Shown piece by piece: positions 1 through 6,364 of a stretch of DNA of 9,369 nucleotides. The stretch lies in contig JBBQRO010000132.1 of assembly GCA_038214685.1 (NCBI GenBank), forward strand, positions 1-9,369, in the 5' to 3' direction. The DNA comes from CADCTB01 sp038214685. GTDB lineage: Bacteria > Actinomycetota > Acidimicrobiia > Acidimicrobiales > AC-14. Both the position numbers and the translations under genes were made by a program. The notes below the pieces were generated by a model, which was given only the letters and a program-made list of their open reading frames with translations, was not told the origin of the DNA and searched no databases. Position 1 is the first letter of the stretch. The number at the start of each line of letters is the position of its first letter.

Positions 1-323
1 TGGTCGTAGAGGTAGGGGCTGTCGGCCTGGCCCCGCCCGTAGACGCTGTCCAGGTCGAACCGCGGCGTGCGGAAGGTGGAGAGGGCGTCGGGGTCGTTAA
101 CCCGGTCGAGGCTCGAGACCGGGTCGAAGGTGATGTCGTGGTCGACGAACTGGCCGAGGTAGGTGTACCCCGACGCGATGTCGGTGTTATCCCCCGCCGG
201 GCCGGCAGGGGCATCGGCCATGGAGGCCGCGAGGGCCTCCAGAGCGGCGTCGGAGGGGACGAACGGCGGGAGCGACCGGAACATGCGGCCGTAGCGGCCG
301 TCGAAGGAAGGCGACCGCGACAC
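1..323 (-). CDS. Heme peroxidase, animal (myeloperoxidase-like) superfamily, N-terminal part, cut by window edge
   Basis: The minus-strand reading gives a clear animal-type heme peroxidase N-terminus. It contains GRYGRMFRSLPPF, then GYTYLGQFVDHDITFDP at about 185-127, then FDLDSVYGRG and SPYLYD at the edge. In the family, the Asp-His of the QFxDHD motif carries a heme-linking Asp and the distal His that activates hydrogen peroxide; both are present. The proximal His and catalytic Glu would lie beyond position 1 and cannot be checked. Proteins of this family oxidise halides or organic substrates. No signal peptide is visible. The start is uncertain. GTG at 323 is the first standard start codon in frame, yet the typical N-terminal text HHGGSRPRGLDS continues upstream to about 359 with no in-frame ATG, GTG or TTG back into the divergent gene. 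The frame runs open to the left edge. The gene is divergent from the ABC ATPase, so a functional link is not implied. Confidence 0.85.
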   Translation of the reverse strand, partial: MSRSPSFDGRYGRMFRSLPPFVPSDAALEALAASMADAPAGPAGDNTDIASGYTYLGQFVDHDITFDPVSSLDRVNDPDALSTFRTPRFDLDSVYGRGQADSPYLYD

Positions 324-531
324 GCTGTCGAGGCCGCGGGGCCGGCTGCCGCCATGATGATCGAGCGAGGCATGAGAAGGCGTGGAGTCCGTCGTGTGCC
401 AGAGTATGGCAGGGTGGCCAGCGAGCCGTCGTTTCGCCGGCGCACGTGCCGGCCAACAGGTGGAGGTGGCCGGGCTCCGCTCGTCCGTGGAGGGGTGGCG
501 GTCCGCCCACCCGGTGGAGGGGACGGTGGCG
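324..531. other. Divergent intergenic region between peroxidase and ABC ATPase
   Basis: About 200 bp separate the two divergent genes, and promoters for both should lie here. I see an 8-bp perfect palindrome, GCACGTGC (442-449), inside GC-rich sequence, which could be a regulator site but could also be chance. No convincing -35/-10 pair was found for either direction. Out-of-frame ATGs for the minus strand occur at 373-371 and 355-353. The plus-strand frame of the ATPase stays open back to an ATG at 382, but that extension has no ribosome-binding site or domain content. Confidence 0.5.
516..520 (+). promoter_or_regulatory. Ribosome-binding site for the fused ABC ATPase
   Basis: GGAGG lies 11 nt before ATG 532 and 5 nt before an in-frame GTG at 526. 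It argues for a start at 526 or 532 rather than at the upstream ATG 382. The domain match begins about 16 residues after 532. Confidence 0.6.
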
Positions 532-2286
532 ATGGAGAATGACGACGTAGCCGCGCCGGCCTCCGCTGCGAGGTCGCCGCTGCTCGACGTGGTGGACCTG
601 GCCGTTTGTTTCGACGGTGAGGTTGAGGCGTTGCGGAAGGTGAGCTTCTCGCTGGAGCGCGGCGAGTCGCTGGCGATCGTCGGGGAGAGCGGATCCGGCA
701 AGTCGACGCTCGCTCGGTGCCTGGCCGGGCTCGTCCAGCCGCCCGAGGCCCGGGGGAGCGTACGGGTGGATGGTGTTCAGCTTCTCGGTGCCACCGAGGA
801 GGCGCTCCGTCCGGTGCGCTGGGCCACCGTCGCCCTGGCCCTGCAGGGCTCCCCGTTCAACCCGGTGGCCACCGTGGGCGACCAGGTGGCCGAACCCCTG
901 CGCGACCGTCTGGGCATGAGCCGGCGTGAAGGGAGGGCGCGGGCCGCCGAGCTCGCCGGTGAGGTGCTGCTCGAGCCGGCCCTGCTCGATCGGTACCCCC
1001 ACGAGATCTCGGGCGGGCAGCGTCGCCGGGCGGCCCTGGCCATGACCCTTGCCCTCGACCCGTCCCTCGTCGTGCTCGACGAGCCCACGGCGGGCCTCGA
1101 CCCGGCCATTCGTCAGGAGCTCGTGCAACGCATCGTGCGCCTGTCCGAGGCCAGGGGTTTCTCCCTCGTCGTCATCTCCCACGACCTGCCCGACGCGGCC
1201 AGCATGGCCACCCGGACGATCGTGCTCTATGCCGGAGAGATAATGGAGGACGGCCCGACCCACCGGGTCATCTCCGAGCCCGCCCATCCCTACACCTGGG
1301 CCCTGGTCAACGCCTATCCCGTGATGACCACCACCAAGGACCTGCGACCCATTCGCGGCCGTCCACCCGACCCTCGCACCGTCCCCCCCGGCTGCCCGTT
1401 CAACCCCAGGTGCACTCAGGTCGAGCCCGTCTGCAGCGAGGTCCACCCGGAGCTGGTCCCGGTACGCCAGCGGCTGGTGCTCTGCCACTTCGGTGGGCTG
1501 AAAGAGCTCCTGTCCGCTCACGACGTGACCAAGTCGTTCGGTCGCGGCCGCAGTGCGGTGCCGGCCCTGGCCGGCGTCTCGCTCACCCTTCGCGAAGGCG
1601 AGTCGGTGGGGATCGTCGGACCGTCGGGGAGCGGGAAGTCCACCCTGGCCCGCATTCTGGCCGGTCACCTGGCCGCAGATTCGGGCCACGTCGTGCTCGA
1701 GGGCGAGGCCCTGCCGGATTCGTGGCGGGGCGCCGATCGCCTGCGCCGCCGGCGCGTCCAGCTCATCCTGCAGGACCCTGCCGATGCTCTGTCGCCCCGG
1801 CTGCGGGTTGAGGACCTCGTCGGCGAGCCCCTCGCCGTAGTTGGCGTAGCGTCTGCGGAGCGGCGATCGGCGGTCGCCGGGGTGTTGGAGAGCGTGGGCC
1901 TCCCGTCGTCGGGTTCCTTTCTTGACGCCCACACCCATCAACTTTCCGGTGGGCAGATGCAACGGGTGGCTCTGGCCCGGGCCCTGGTCTGCCAACCGAA
2001 GGTGCTGGTGGCCGACGAGCCCACGGCCATGCTCGATGCGTCGGAGCAGGCCCGACTCCTGGTGGTGCTGCGCGAGCGGCAGGTCGAGATGGGTCTCGGG
2101 CTCGTGCTCGTGTCCCACGATCTGGCCTCGGTGCGCAAGGTCACCGACCGCATGGTGGTCCTCGACGCCGGCCGGGTGGTGGAGGAAGGTCCGTCATCGC
2201 TGGTGTCGACCATGCCGCAGAGCGCCACCGCCCGGCTCCTGGTCGAGTCGTCACCCGCCTTTCGCCCCGCCGACGCTCGCCACTGA
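532..2286 (+). CDS. Fused two-domain ABC transporter ATPase, Dpp/Opp peptide-uptake family (DppD-DppF fusion)
   Basis: The protein has 584 residues and two complete nucleotide-binding domains, so one polypeptide can power the importer whose permeases lie downstream. Domain 1 has Walker A GESGSGKST (51-59), Q-loop Gln104, signature ISGGQ (159-163), Walker B ending DEP (183-185) and switch His217. Domain 2 has Walker A GPSGSGKST (363-371), Q-loop Gln414, signature LSGGQ (471-475), DEP (495-497) and His529. All catalytic positions are intact in both halves. Between them (about 250-320) is the oligopeptide/dipeptide C-terminal region, with PPGCPFNPRC and cysteines 288, 294, 301 and 318. The corresponding cysteines are reported to bind a [4Fe-4S] cluster in some DppD/OppD proteins, so a cluster here is plausible but inferred. 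Domain 2 lacks such a tail. Mycobacterial OppD has a comparable fused layout. ATG 532 was chosen for its upstream GGAGG; GTG 526 is possible. The substrate (peptide, nickel or other) cannot be read from an ATPase. Confidence 0.93.
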   Translation: MENDDVAAPASAARSPLLDVVDLAVCFDGEVEALRKVSFSLERGESLAIVGESGSGKSTLARCLAGLVQPPEARGSVRVDGVQLLGATEEALRPVRWATVALALQGSPFNPVATVGDQVAEPLRDRLGMSRREGRARAAELAGEVLLEPALLDRYPHEISGGQRRRAALAMTLALDPSLVVLDEPTAGLDPAIRQELVQRIVRLSEARGFSLVVISHDLPDAASMATRTIVLYAGEIMEDGPTHRVISEPAHPYTWALVNAYPVMTTTKDLRPIRGRPPDPRTVPPGCPFNPRCTQVEPVCSEVHPELVPVRQRLVLCHFGGLKELLSAHDVTKSFGRGRSAVPALAGVSLTLREGESVGIVGPSGSGKSTLARILAGHLAADSGHVVLEGEALPDSWRGADRLRRRRVQLILQDPADALSPRLRVEDLVGEPLAVVGVASAERRSAVAGVLESVGLPSSGSFLDAHTHQLSGGQMQRVALARALVCQPKVLVADEPTAMLDASEQARLLVVLRERQVEMGLGLVLVSHDLASVRKVTDRMVVLDAGRVVEEGPSSLVSTMPQSATARLLVESSPAFRPADARH

Positions 2287-2287
2287 G

Positions 2288-2312
2288 CACTAGGTGTGAG
2301 ATATCCCTAGTG
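2288..2312. repeat. Short inverted repeat just after the ATPase stop
   Basis: CACTAGG (2288-2294) and CCTAGTG (2306-2312) are perfect 7-bp inverted arms around an 11-nt AT-richer centre. The repeat begins 2 nt after the TGA of the ATPase gene. No T-run follows the right arm. It could be a weak terminator, an operator for the downstream gene or an mRNA 3'-end stabiliser. The relatively AT-rich arms stand out from the surrounding GC-rich sequence. Confidence 0.45.
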
Positions 2313-2469
2313 ACGGCTCGGATGTCATCTCGTAGGCTTTCCTTGCGGCGGGTACTCCACGTGAGGATGGTCGAATGGGTCGTCCTGCGTCTCGACCAAC
2401 CGCGTGGCCCGAACACAGAGGGTGGCACCCGTAGTGTGTATTCCATCGAGTGTGACCACATCGGCGATG

Positions 2470-2497
2470 TTGCTGGCGGCGTGCGGGCGGGTACAAC
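2470..2497 (+). promoter_or_regulatory. Weak promoter candidate for the surface-protein / permease genes
   Basis: TTGCTG (2470-2475) and TACAAC (2492-2497) resemble -35 and -10 boxes, with a 16-bp spacer. Each matches the sigma-70 type consensus at only four of six positions. Transcription would start near 2504, leaving a leader of about 80 nt before ATG 2586. Matches this weak are common by chance. Confidence 0.25.
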
Positions 2498-2515
2498 CCG
2501 TCAGACCTTCATGAC

Positions 2516-2559
2516 GACCGGGATCTCTGACCGGATCACCCAGTCGTGACAACCCGGTC
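2516..2559 (+). promoter_or_regulatory. Possible alternative hairpins in the leader RNA
   Basis: GACCGGG (2516-2522) and GACCGG (2529-2534) are both complementary to the single CCCGGTC (2553-2559). They can form stems that exclude each other, ending 15 nt before the ribosome-binding site. This could be a structured 5' leader, or simply repeated GC-rich words. It matches no riboswitch class that I recognise. Confidence 0.2.
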
Positions 2560-2573
2560 CAGGCAGTAGGTAC

Positions 2574-2580
2574 GGAGGAG
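2574..2580 (+). promoter_or_regulatory. Ribosome-binding site deciding the surface-protein start
   Basis: GGAGGAG sits with its GGAGG core 7 nt before ATG 2586. An in-frame GTG at 2580 overlaps this site and is too close to be the start, so ATG 2586 is preferred. Confidence 0.75.
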
Positions 2581-2585
2581 TGCGG

Positions 2586-4382
2586 ATGGGGAAGTCACGG
2601 TTTCGAGCATGCCGGAGGGCGGTCGTGATCGCTTTCGCGTTGTCGGCCACGTTGACGGGAGTGCGGGTCGGGCCGGCGGTCGCTCAGGTTTCCGCGGTGA
2701 AGGGGAGCGCCCTCGGCTATCTGCTCAATGTGAGCCTGTTCGACGGCCCGGTCAACGCCATAGGCCCGGCTCCCACTGTGGCCCTGCCAGTCGGTGGCTC
2801 CTCGACCGCTGTGGAGGCAACGAACCCGTCGGCGAGCGCCATCGTCGGGCCCGCCACCTTCTTCTCGTCGGGTGTGCTCGAGGTCAGCACCCGGGGAACC
2901 CCCGGAGGTGGAACCGTCACCAGCTCGAGCAAGGTGTCCAATCTCAACGTCTCCGACGCCGAGGTACTGGCCGCCACCTCGGTCGCCAGCACGTGCACCG
3001 CGTCGGCGTCCGGCGTCAGTGGATCGAGCACGATCACCGGCGGTGTCCTCCAAACCGACAGCGGCGACGACGACCCTGGTACCACCATCCCGGACCACCC
3101 GCCCGCATCGGTGACCGTTCCTGTGAATCCGGGCCCCAACACAGTCATCGAGGGCCATCTTCACGTGGGCAACACCACCGACAGCTACCGGTACGTGTTC
3201 AACGAGCAGATCACCAACGCAGACGGATCGATCACGGTGAACGCCGCCCATCAGTATCTGACCGGGCCCCTGGCCAAGGGCGACCTGATCATCGGCCAGT
3301 CGGTTTGTGGCGTGACCGCAAGCGCCGCCACGACGACGACCACTGCGCCGGGCGGCACCACCACGACAGCGGCCGGGGCCACCACCACCACGACGATCGC
3401 CGGCACCACCACCACGATGGCCGGCGCCACCACCACTGCCCCCGGCGCAACGACGACCACCGCCCCAACGACGACCATGGCCCCAACGACGACCACGACT
3501 GCGCCGACCACGACCACAACGGTCGCCTCGACCACGACCACCACGGCCGGCTCAACCAGCGGGGTCGGTGGTGGTGCCTACGGCTTCTCTGTCAGCGTCG
3601 GGCTCTTCGGTGGAGCTCCGGGCACCCGGGGGCCGGCTCCCACGGTGACGTTGCCGGCGGCCGGCTCGGCCAGCCCTGTTACCGAATCCGCTCCGTCGTC
3701 GCTCGCCCAGTTCGGTCCGGCCACGATCCTCAGCTCCGGCCCCCTCGAGGTCAGCACCCAGGGGGTTCCGGGCGGGTCCGTGACCAGCTCGGCCAAGATC
3801 ACCAACGTCAACGTCTCGGGCCAGGAGGTCCTGGCTGCGGCGGAGATCGCCAGCACGTGCACGGCGTCGACGTCGGGCGCCAGCGGCTCGTCCACCGTGA
3901 CTGGTGGAAAGCTCACGGTCTCCGAAGGGGCGAACCTCGACTCCGACGCCGATGACACCGTCGTGTCGCTGCCGGCCAACCCGGCGCCCAACACCTCGTA
4001 TGAAGGAAAGATCGAGACCATCGGTGACGCGTTCCGGTACGTGTTCAACGAACAGATAAGGAACTCCGACGGCTCGATCACCGTCAACGCCGCTCACCAG
4101 TACCTCCTCGGGCCGACAGCCGTCGGCGAGGTCGTCATCGGCCAGTCCCTCTGTGGGATCACGGCCGGATCGGGCGGCGGTGGCCAGGGGTCGGGCGGCA
4201 ACCAGGTCGCGGCGCGCTCGGGCGGCGCCCTGGCCAGCACCGGCGGTGCTGTGGCCGTATTCGCGGCCGCGGCTCTCATGCTTTTGGTCGGGGGCTCGAC
4301 CACCACGTTCTGGGTTGGTGGGGTCCGGTGGCGTGAAGGTCGAGGCCGGCGGATGCCGTGGCCGCGAGGGCTCCTGCGCTGA
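2586..4382 (+). CDS. Secreted, probably sortase-anchored two-domain surface protein with Thr-rich linker
   Basis: This 598-residue protein has a signal peptide (about 1-33, basic start, hydrophobic core, cleavage near AVA-Q). It then has domain A (about 42-244), a Thr-rich linker (249-320), domain B (about 331-527), a Gly/Ser spacer and a cell-wall sorting signal. The sorting signal is LASTG (549-553), then a hydrophobic segment (about 554-580) and an Arg-rich tail. LAXTG is the signal type used by class E sortases of high-GC Gram-positives; no sortase gene is in the window. Domains A and B are clearly duplicates. Their ends (202-245 and 484-527) are identical at 34 of 44 positions, including RYVFNEQI and DGSITVNAAHQYL. 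Each holds two Cys (137/241 and 425/523), perhaps a disulfide. The DGSITVNAAH text is loosely reminiscent of actinobacterial choice-of-anchor proteins, but I do not firmly recognise the family. The DppB-type permease gene starts 36-39 nt downstream, suggesting co-transcription. A ligand-binding or adhesive role near the importer is inference. Confidence 0.85.
   Translation: MGKSRFRACRRAVVIAFALSATLTGVRVGPAVAQVSAVKGSALGYLLNVSLFDGPVNAIGPAPTVALPVGGSSTAVEATNPSASAIVGPATFFSSGVLEVSTRGTPGGGTVTSSSKVSNLNVSDAEVLAATSVASTCTASASGVSGSSTITGGVLQTDSGDDDPGTTIPDHPPASVTVPVNPGPNTVIEGHLHVGNTTDSYRYVFNEQITNADGSITVNAAHQYLTGPLAKGDLIIGQSVCGVTASAATTTTTAPGGTTTTAAGATTTTTIAGTTTTMAGATTTAPGATTTTAPTTTMAPTTTTTAPTTTTTVASTTTTTAGSTSGVGGGAYGFSVSVGLFGGAPGTRGPAPTVTLPAAGSASPVTESAPSSLAQFGPATILSSGPLEVSTQGVPGGSVTSSAKITNVNVSGQEVLAAAEIASTCTASTSGASGSSTVTGGKLTVSEGANLDSDADDTVVSLPANPAPNTSYEGKIETIGDAFRYVFNEQIRNSDGSITVNAAHQYLLGPTAVGEVVIGQSLCGITAGSGGGGQGSGGNQVAARSGGALASTGGAVAVFAAAALMLLVGGSTTTFWVGGVRWREGRGRRMPWPRGLLR
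2709..3317 (+). repeat. Duplicated domain, copy A
   Basis: This codes for residues 42-244 of the surface protein. It shares with copy B, in the same order: a GPAPTV block, a GPAT block, LEVST, a STCTAS block, RYVFNEQI and GQSxCGxTA. Copy A carries an acidic DSGDDD insert (158-163) and is slightly longer. Confidence 0.85.
3330..3545 (+). repeat. Low-complexity Thr-rich linker coding repeat
   Basis: Runs of ACC/ACG/ACA/ACT codons broken by Ala, Pro and Gly code for residues 249-320. Such linkers are usually extended and often O-glycosylated, and they would hold the two domains apart on the cell surface. The repeat unit is irregular, so copy number may vary between strains. The opposite strand reads as a Val-rich open frame, which is an artefact of this repeat. 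Confidence 0.9.
3576..4166 (+). repeat. Duplicated domain, copy B
   Basis: This codes for residues 331-527, the counterpart of copy A. It is best conserved at its C-terminal end, with 34 of 44 residues identical to copy A, and both Cys are kept. The nucleotide sequence has diverged at many third positions, so the duplication is old and is not a recent assembly or recombination product. Confidence 0.85.
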
Positions 4383-4421
4383 GCGGGCGGCGTCCGGCGG
4401 TGCGAGCCAACGGAGCGGATG

Positions 4422-5459
4422 ATGGACACTGAGCTCGGCGGACGGACGGCCCCGCCGGTGGCCGGCGGGGCCCGGCGTCACGGCCGGCGCCGTCGCTGGG
4501 GCGCCATTGCGTCGTACCTGGTCATGGTGTTCGCACTCGTCACCTTGAACTTCTTCCTGCCCCGTGCCATGCCCGGGAACCCGATCGACGGCCTTCTCGG
4601 CCAGGGCGGGTCGGGGTTCAGCTTGGGCGAGCAGAGCCGGGCATCGCTCGAGGCCTACTATCGCCTCGACGGCTCCCTCGCCTCCCAGTACCGCCACTAC
4701 CTCTCCCGGCTGGCCCACGGTGACCTGGGTCGCTCGATCCAGACCAATGCCCCGGTACGCAAGGAACTTGGCCGCCGGCTCCCGTGGACCATCCTGTTGG
4801 TCGGCGGCTCGATCGTGCTGGCTACGCTGATCGGTGCGGCGGCGGGCGTCCACTCCGGTTGGCGGCGGGACAAACCGGTTGACCGGGCCCTGCTCACGGG
4901 CATGCTCACGATCTGGCAGTTCCCGCCCTACCTTCTCGGGACCATGTTGCTCTTCATCTTCGCGGTGAAGCTCCGCTGGCTGCCTCTCGCCGGCGCCCGC
5001 ACGCCCTTCTCTGGGTCGCTTGGACCGGTGCAACAGATCCTCGACATCGGTTCGTACCTGGTGCTGCCGCTCACAGTTCTCACCGCCGGCCTCTGCGCGG
5101 TCAGCTATCTGGTCATGCGGGCAGGCATGGTGAACGAACTTGGCTCGGACTACCTCCTCCTCGGTCGGGCCAAGGGCCTCCGTACCCGCCGGCTCAAGTA
5201 CCGCTACGCGGCCCGCAACGCCCTCTTGCCGCTAGTGGGCCTCACCGCCGTCGAGGTCGGCTCGGCGGTTGCCGCCAACGTGTTCGTCGAACGGATCTTC
5301 TCCTATCCGGGGCTGGGCGGCCTGCTCTTCCAGTCGATCGGCATTCGTGACTACCCCACGATCCAAGGTGTGTTCCTGTGCCTCAGCCTGGGTGTCGTCA
5401 CCATCAATGCCCTGGCCGAGGTGCTCTACCGGCGGCTCGACCCGCGGGCAGCATTTTGA
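4422..5459 (+). CDS. ABC transporter permease, DppB/OppB type
   Basis: This is the first membrane subunit of the peptide-type importer. The protein has 345 residues from ATG 4422; numbers here count from the adjacent ATG 4419. It begins with a basic cytoplasmic stretch (19-27), then TM1 (about 28-48), then the long outer segment typical of DppB. That segment includes RAMPGNPID and YRHYLSRLAHGDLGRSI, ending at LGRRLPWTI (117-125). Further TM segments lie at about 123-146, 158-183, 212-236, 269-290 and 315-336. The cytoplasmic coupling (EAA) loop is DYLLLGRAKGLRTRRL (244-259) with YAARNALLP after it, and it contacts the ATPase. ERIFSYPGLGGLL (291-303) is a family hallmark. GGAG at 4412-4415 is 6 nt before ATG 4422 but only 3 nt before ATG 4419, favouring 4422. 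The stop overlaps the next gene's proposed start. Confidence 0.93.
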   Translation: MDTELGGRTAPPVAGGARRHGRRRRWGAIASYLVMVFALVTLNFFLPRAMPGNPIDGLLGQGGSGFSLGEQSRASLEAYYRLDGSLASQYRHYLSRLAHGDLGRSIQTNAPVRKELGRRLPWTILLVGGSIVLATLIGAAAGVHSGWRRDKPVDRALLTGMLTIWQFPPYLLGTMLLFIFAVKLRWLPLAGARTPFSGSLGPVQQILDIGSYLVLPLTVLTAGLCAVSYLVMRAGMVNELGSDYLLLGRAKGLRTRRLKYRYAARNALLPLVGLTAVEVGSAVAANVFVERIFSYPGLGGLLFQSIGIRDYPTIQGVFLCLSLGVVTINALAEVLYRRLDPRAAF

Positions 5460-6364
5460 GCGCCCAGGTGGCGGCCACCGTCGAGGTCGCCCTGCCACCG
5501 GCCGTCGACGACGATCGGCGCGCTCCCCACACCCGCAGGCGCCGATCGCCGCTGCTGGCGTTCGGCCTTGTCGTGCTCGGCGTCGTCGTGCTGATGGCGG
5601 TGTTCGCCCCACTGCTCACCCAGTACGACCCCAGGGACCCGGCCGCCGGGGCGGCCCTCGAGCAGCCGTCGGCCCGGCACTGGCTGGGCACTGACCAGCC
5701 AGGGCGCGACATCTTCGCTCAGCTCGTCTACGGGGCTCGGGCGTCGCTGGTCGTGGCCCTGGTCGCCGGGACTTTGGCCATGGCGGGAGCGCTGCTGCTC
5801 GGCGTGCTCCCCGCCCTGCTCGGAGGGGCCACGGACCGGGCGTCCAACCGGCTCGTGGTGTTCCTGCTCGCCCTGCCCGGCGCACCGCTGCTTGTGCTGA
5901 TCGGCTCGCTCGGTCTCAACGGCCGGCTGCCAATACTTCTGGTGATCGCCCTTCTCGGAGCGCCGCCCAACGCCCGCATCCTTCGCACCCAGGCGCTTTC
6001 CCTGCGCCAACGAGGATTCATCGCCGCGGCCCAGGGTTTCGGTGGAGGTCCGCTGTATGTGCTCCGGCACCACTACGTGCCCGGGCTGGCCCCCCTGATC
6101 GCCGTCGGCTTCGTGAACTGGGCCAGCGTCGCTGTCGGCCTCGAGGCGGGCCTCACCTTCCTCGGCCTGGGCGACCCAAGCGGGATTAGTTGGGGACTTA
6201 TGCTCAATCGCGCCCTAGCCCAACAGTCGATCTACTTCAGCCCGATGTGGATCTGGTGGGTGCTCCCCGTCGGGCTCACCCTGACCATCACCCTCCTCGC
6301 CCTCACCGTTGTGGGCGTGGCCCTCGAGCCGGCGTTCAACCCTCGGTCCCACACGTCATCATGA
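5456..6364 (+). CDS. ABC transporter permease, DppC/OppC type
   Basis: This is the second membrane subunit, 302 residues from the proposed TTG start. The N-terminal cytoplasmic tail ends in a basic cluster (HTRRRR, 25-30), followed by TM1 (about 33-54). The DppC hallmark HWLGTDQPGRDIFAQL (75-90) then VYGARASL follows, and further TM segments at about 95-118, 131-150, 157-172, 212-235 and 265-290. The EAA coupling loop is GFIAAAQGFGGGPLYVLRHH (187-206) followed by YVPG. The C-terminus ends with the family-like ALEPAFNPR. TTG 5456 overlaps the stop of the upstream permease as TTGA, a layout suited to translational coupling. GTG 5468 is the alternative. An ATG at 5378 would overlap the upstream gene by 82 nt and add sequence unlike the family, so it was set aside. 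The stop overlaps the start of the binding-protein gene as ATGA. Confidence 0.92.
   Translation: MSAQVAATVEVALPPAVDDDRRAPHTRRRRSPLLAFGLVVLGVVVLMAVFAPLLTQYDPRDPAAGAALEQPSARHWLGTDQPGRDIFAQLVYGARASLVVALVAGTLAMAGALLLGVLPALLGGATDRASNRLVVFLLALPGAPLLVLIGSLGLNGRLPILLVIALLGAPPNARILRTQALSLRQRGFIAAAQGFGGGPLYVLRHHYVPGLAPLIAVGFVNWASVAVGLEAGLTFLGLGDPSGISWGLMLNRALAQQSIYFSPMWIWWVLPVGLTLTITLLALTVVGVALEPAFNPRSHTSS

Larger units (their letters stand above)
2287..2585. other. Non-coding leader region upstream of the surface-protein gene
   Basis: This 299-bp gap carries no convincing gene; short open frames here lack ribosome-binding sites and recognisable content. It holds the 2288-2312 inverted repeat, a weak promoter candidate (2470-2497) and repeated GACCGG/CCGGTC words at 2516-2559 that could pair in the leader RNA. 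Its length suggests that the surface-protein gene has its own promoter rather than depending only on read-through from the ATPase gene. Confidence 0.55.

Noticed and set aside
382..531. Upstream extension of the ABC ATPase to ATG 382
   Set aside because: The added 50 residues have no domain content, there is no ribosome-binding site at 382, and GGAGG at 516-520 points to 526 or 532.
187..2118. Long minus-strand open frame opposite the ABC ATPase
   Set aside because: It is antisense to a gene with complete Walker, signature and H-loop motifs, its product is low-complexity Arg/Gly/His-rich text with no domain, and its end overlaps the peroxidase in another frame.
2310..2552. Short open frames on both strands in the 2287-2585 gap
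   Set aside because: They lack ribosome-binding sites, overlap each other and show no recognisable protein features.
3251..3544. Minus-strand Val-rich open frame that looks like a membrane protein
   Set aside because: It is the complement of the Thr codon repeat (ACC/ACG read as GGT/CGT frames), with no start signals.
3330..3545. Possible CRISPR-like or tandem DNA repeat array
   Set aside because: The unit is an irregular run of Thr codons inside an open gene; there are no uniform repeats with unique spacers.
3552..5033. Long minus-strand open frame across the surface protein and first permease
   Set aside because: It spans two well-supported plus-strand genes and the gap between them and has no recognisable domain, so it is a high-GC shadow frame.
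5378..5455. ATG 5378 as start of the second permease
   Set aside because: It would overlap the first permease by 82 nt and add Pro/Arg-rich sequence unlike DppC N-termini; TTG 5456 or GTG 5468 fit better.
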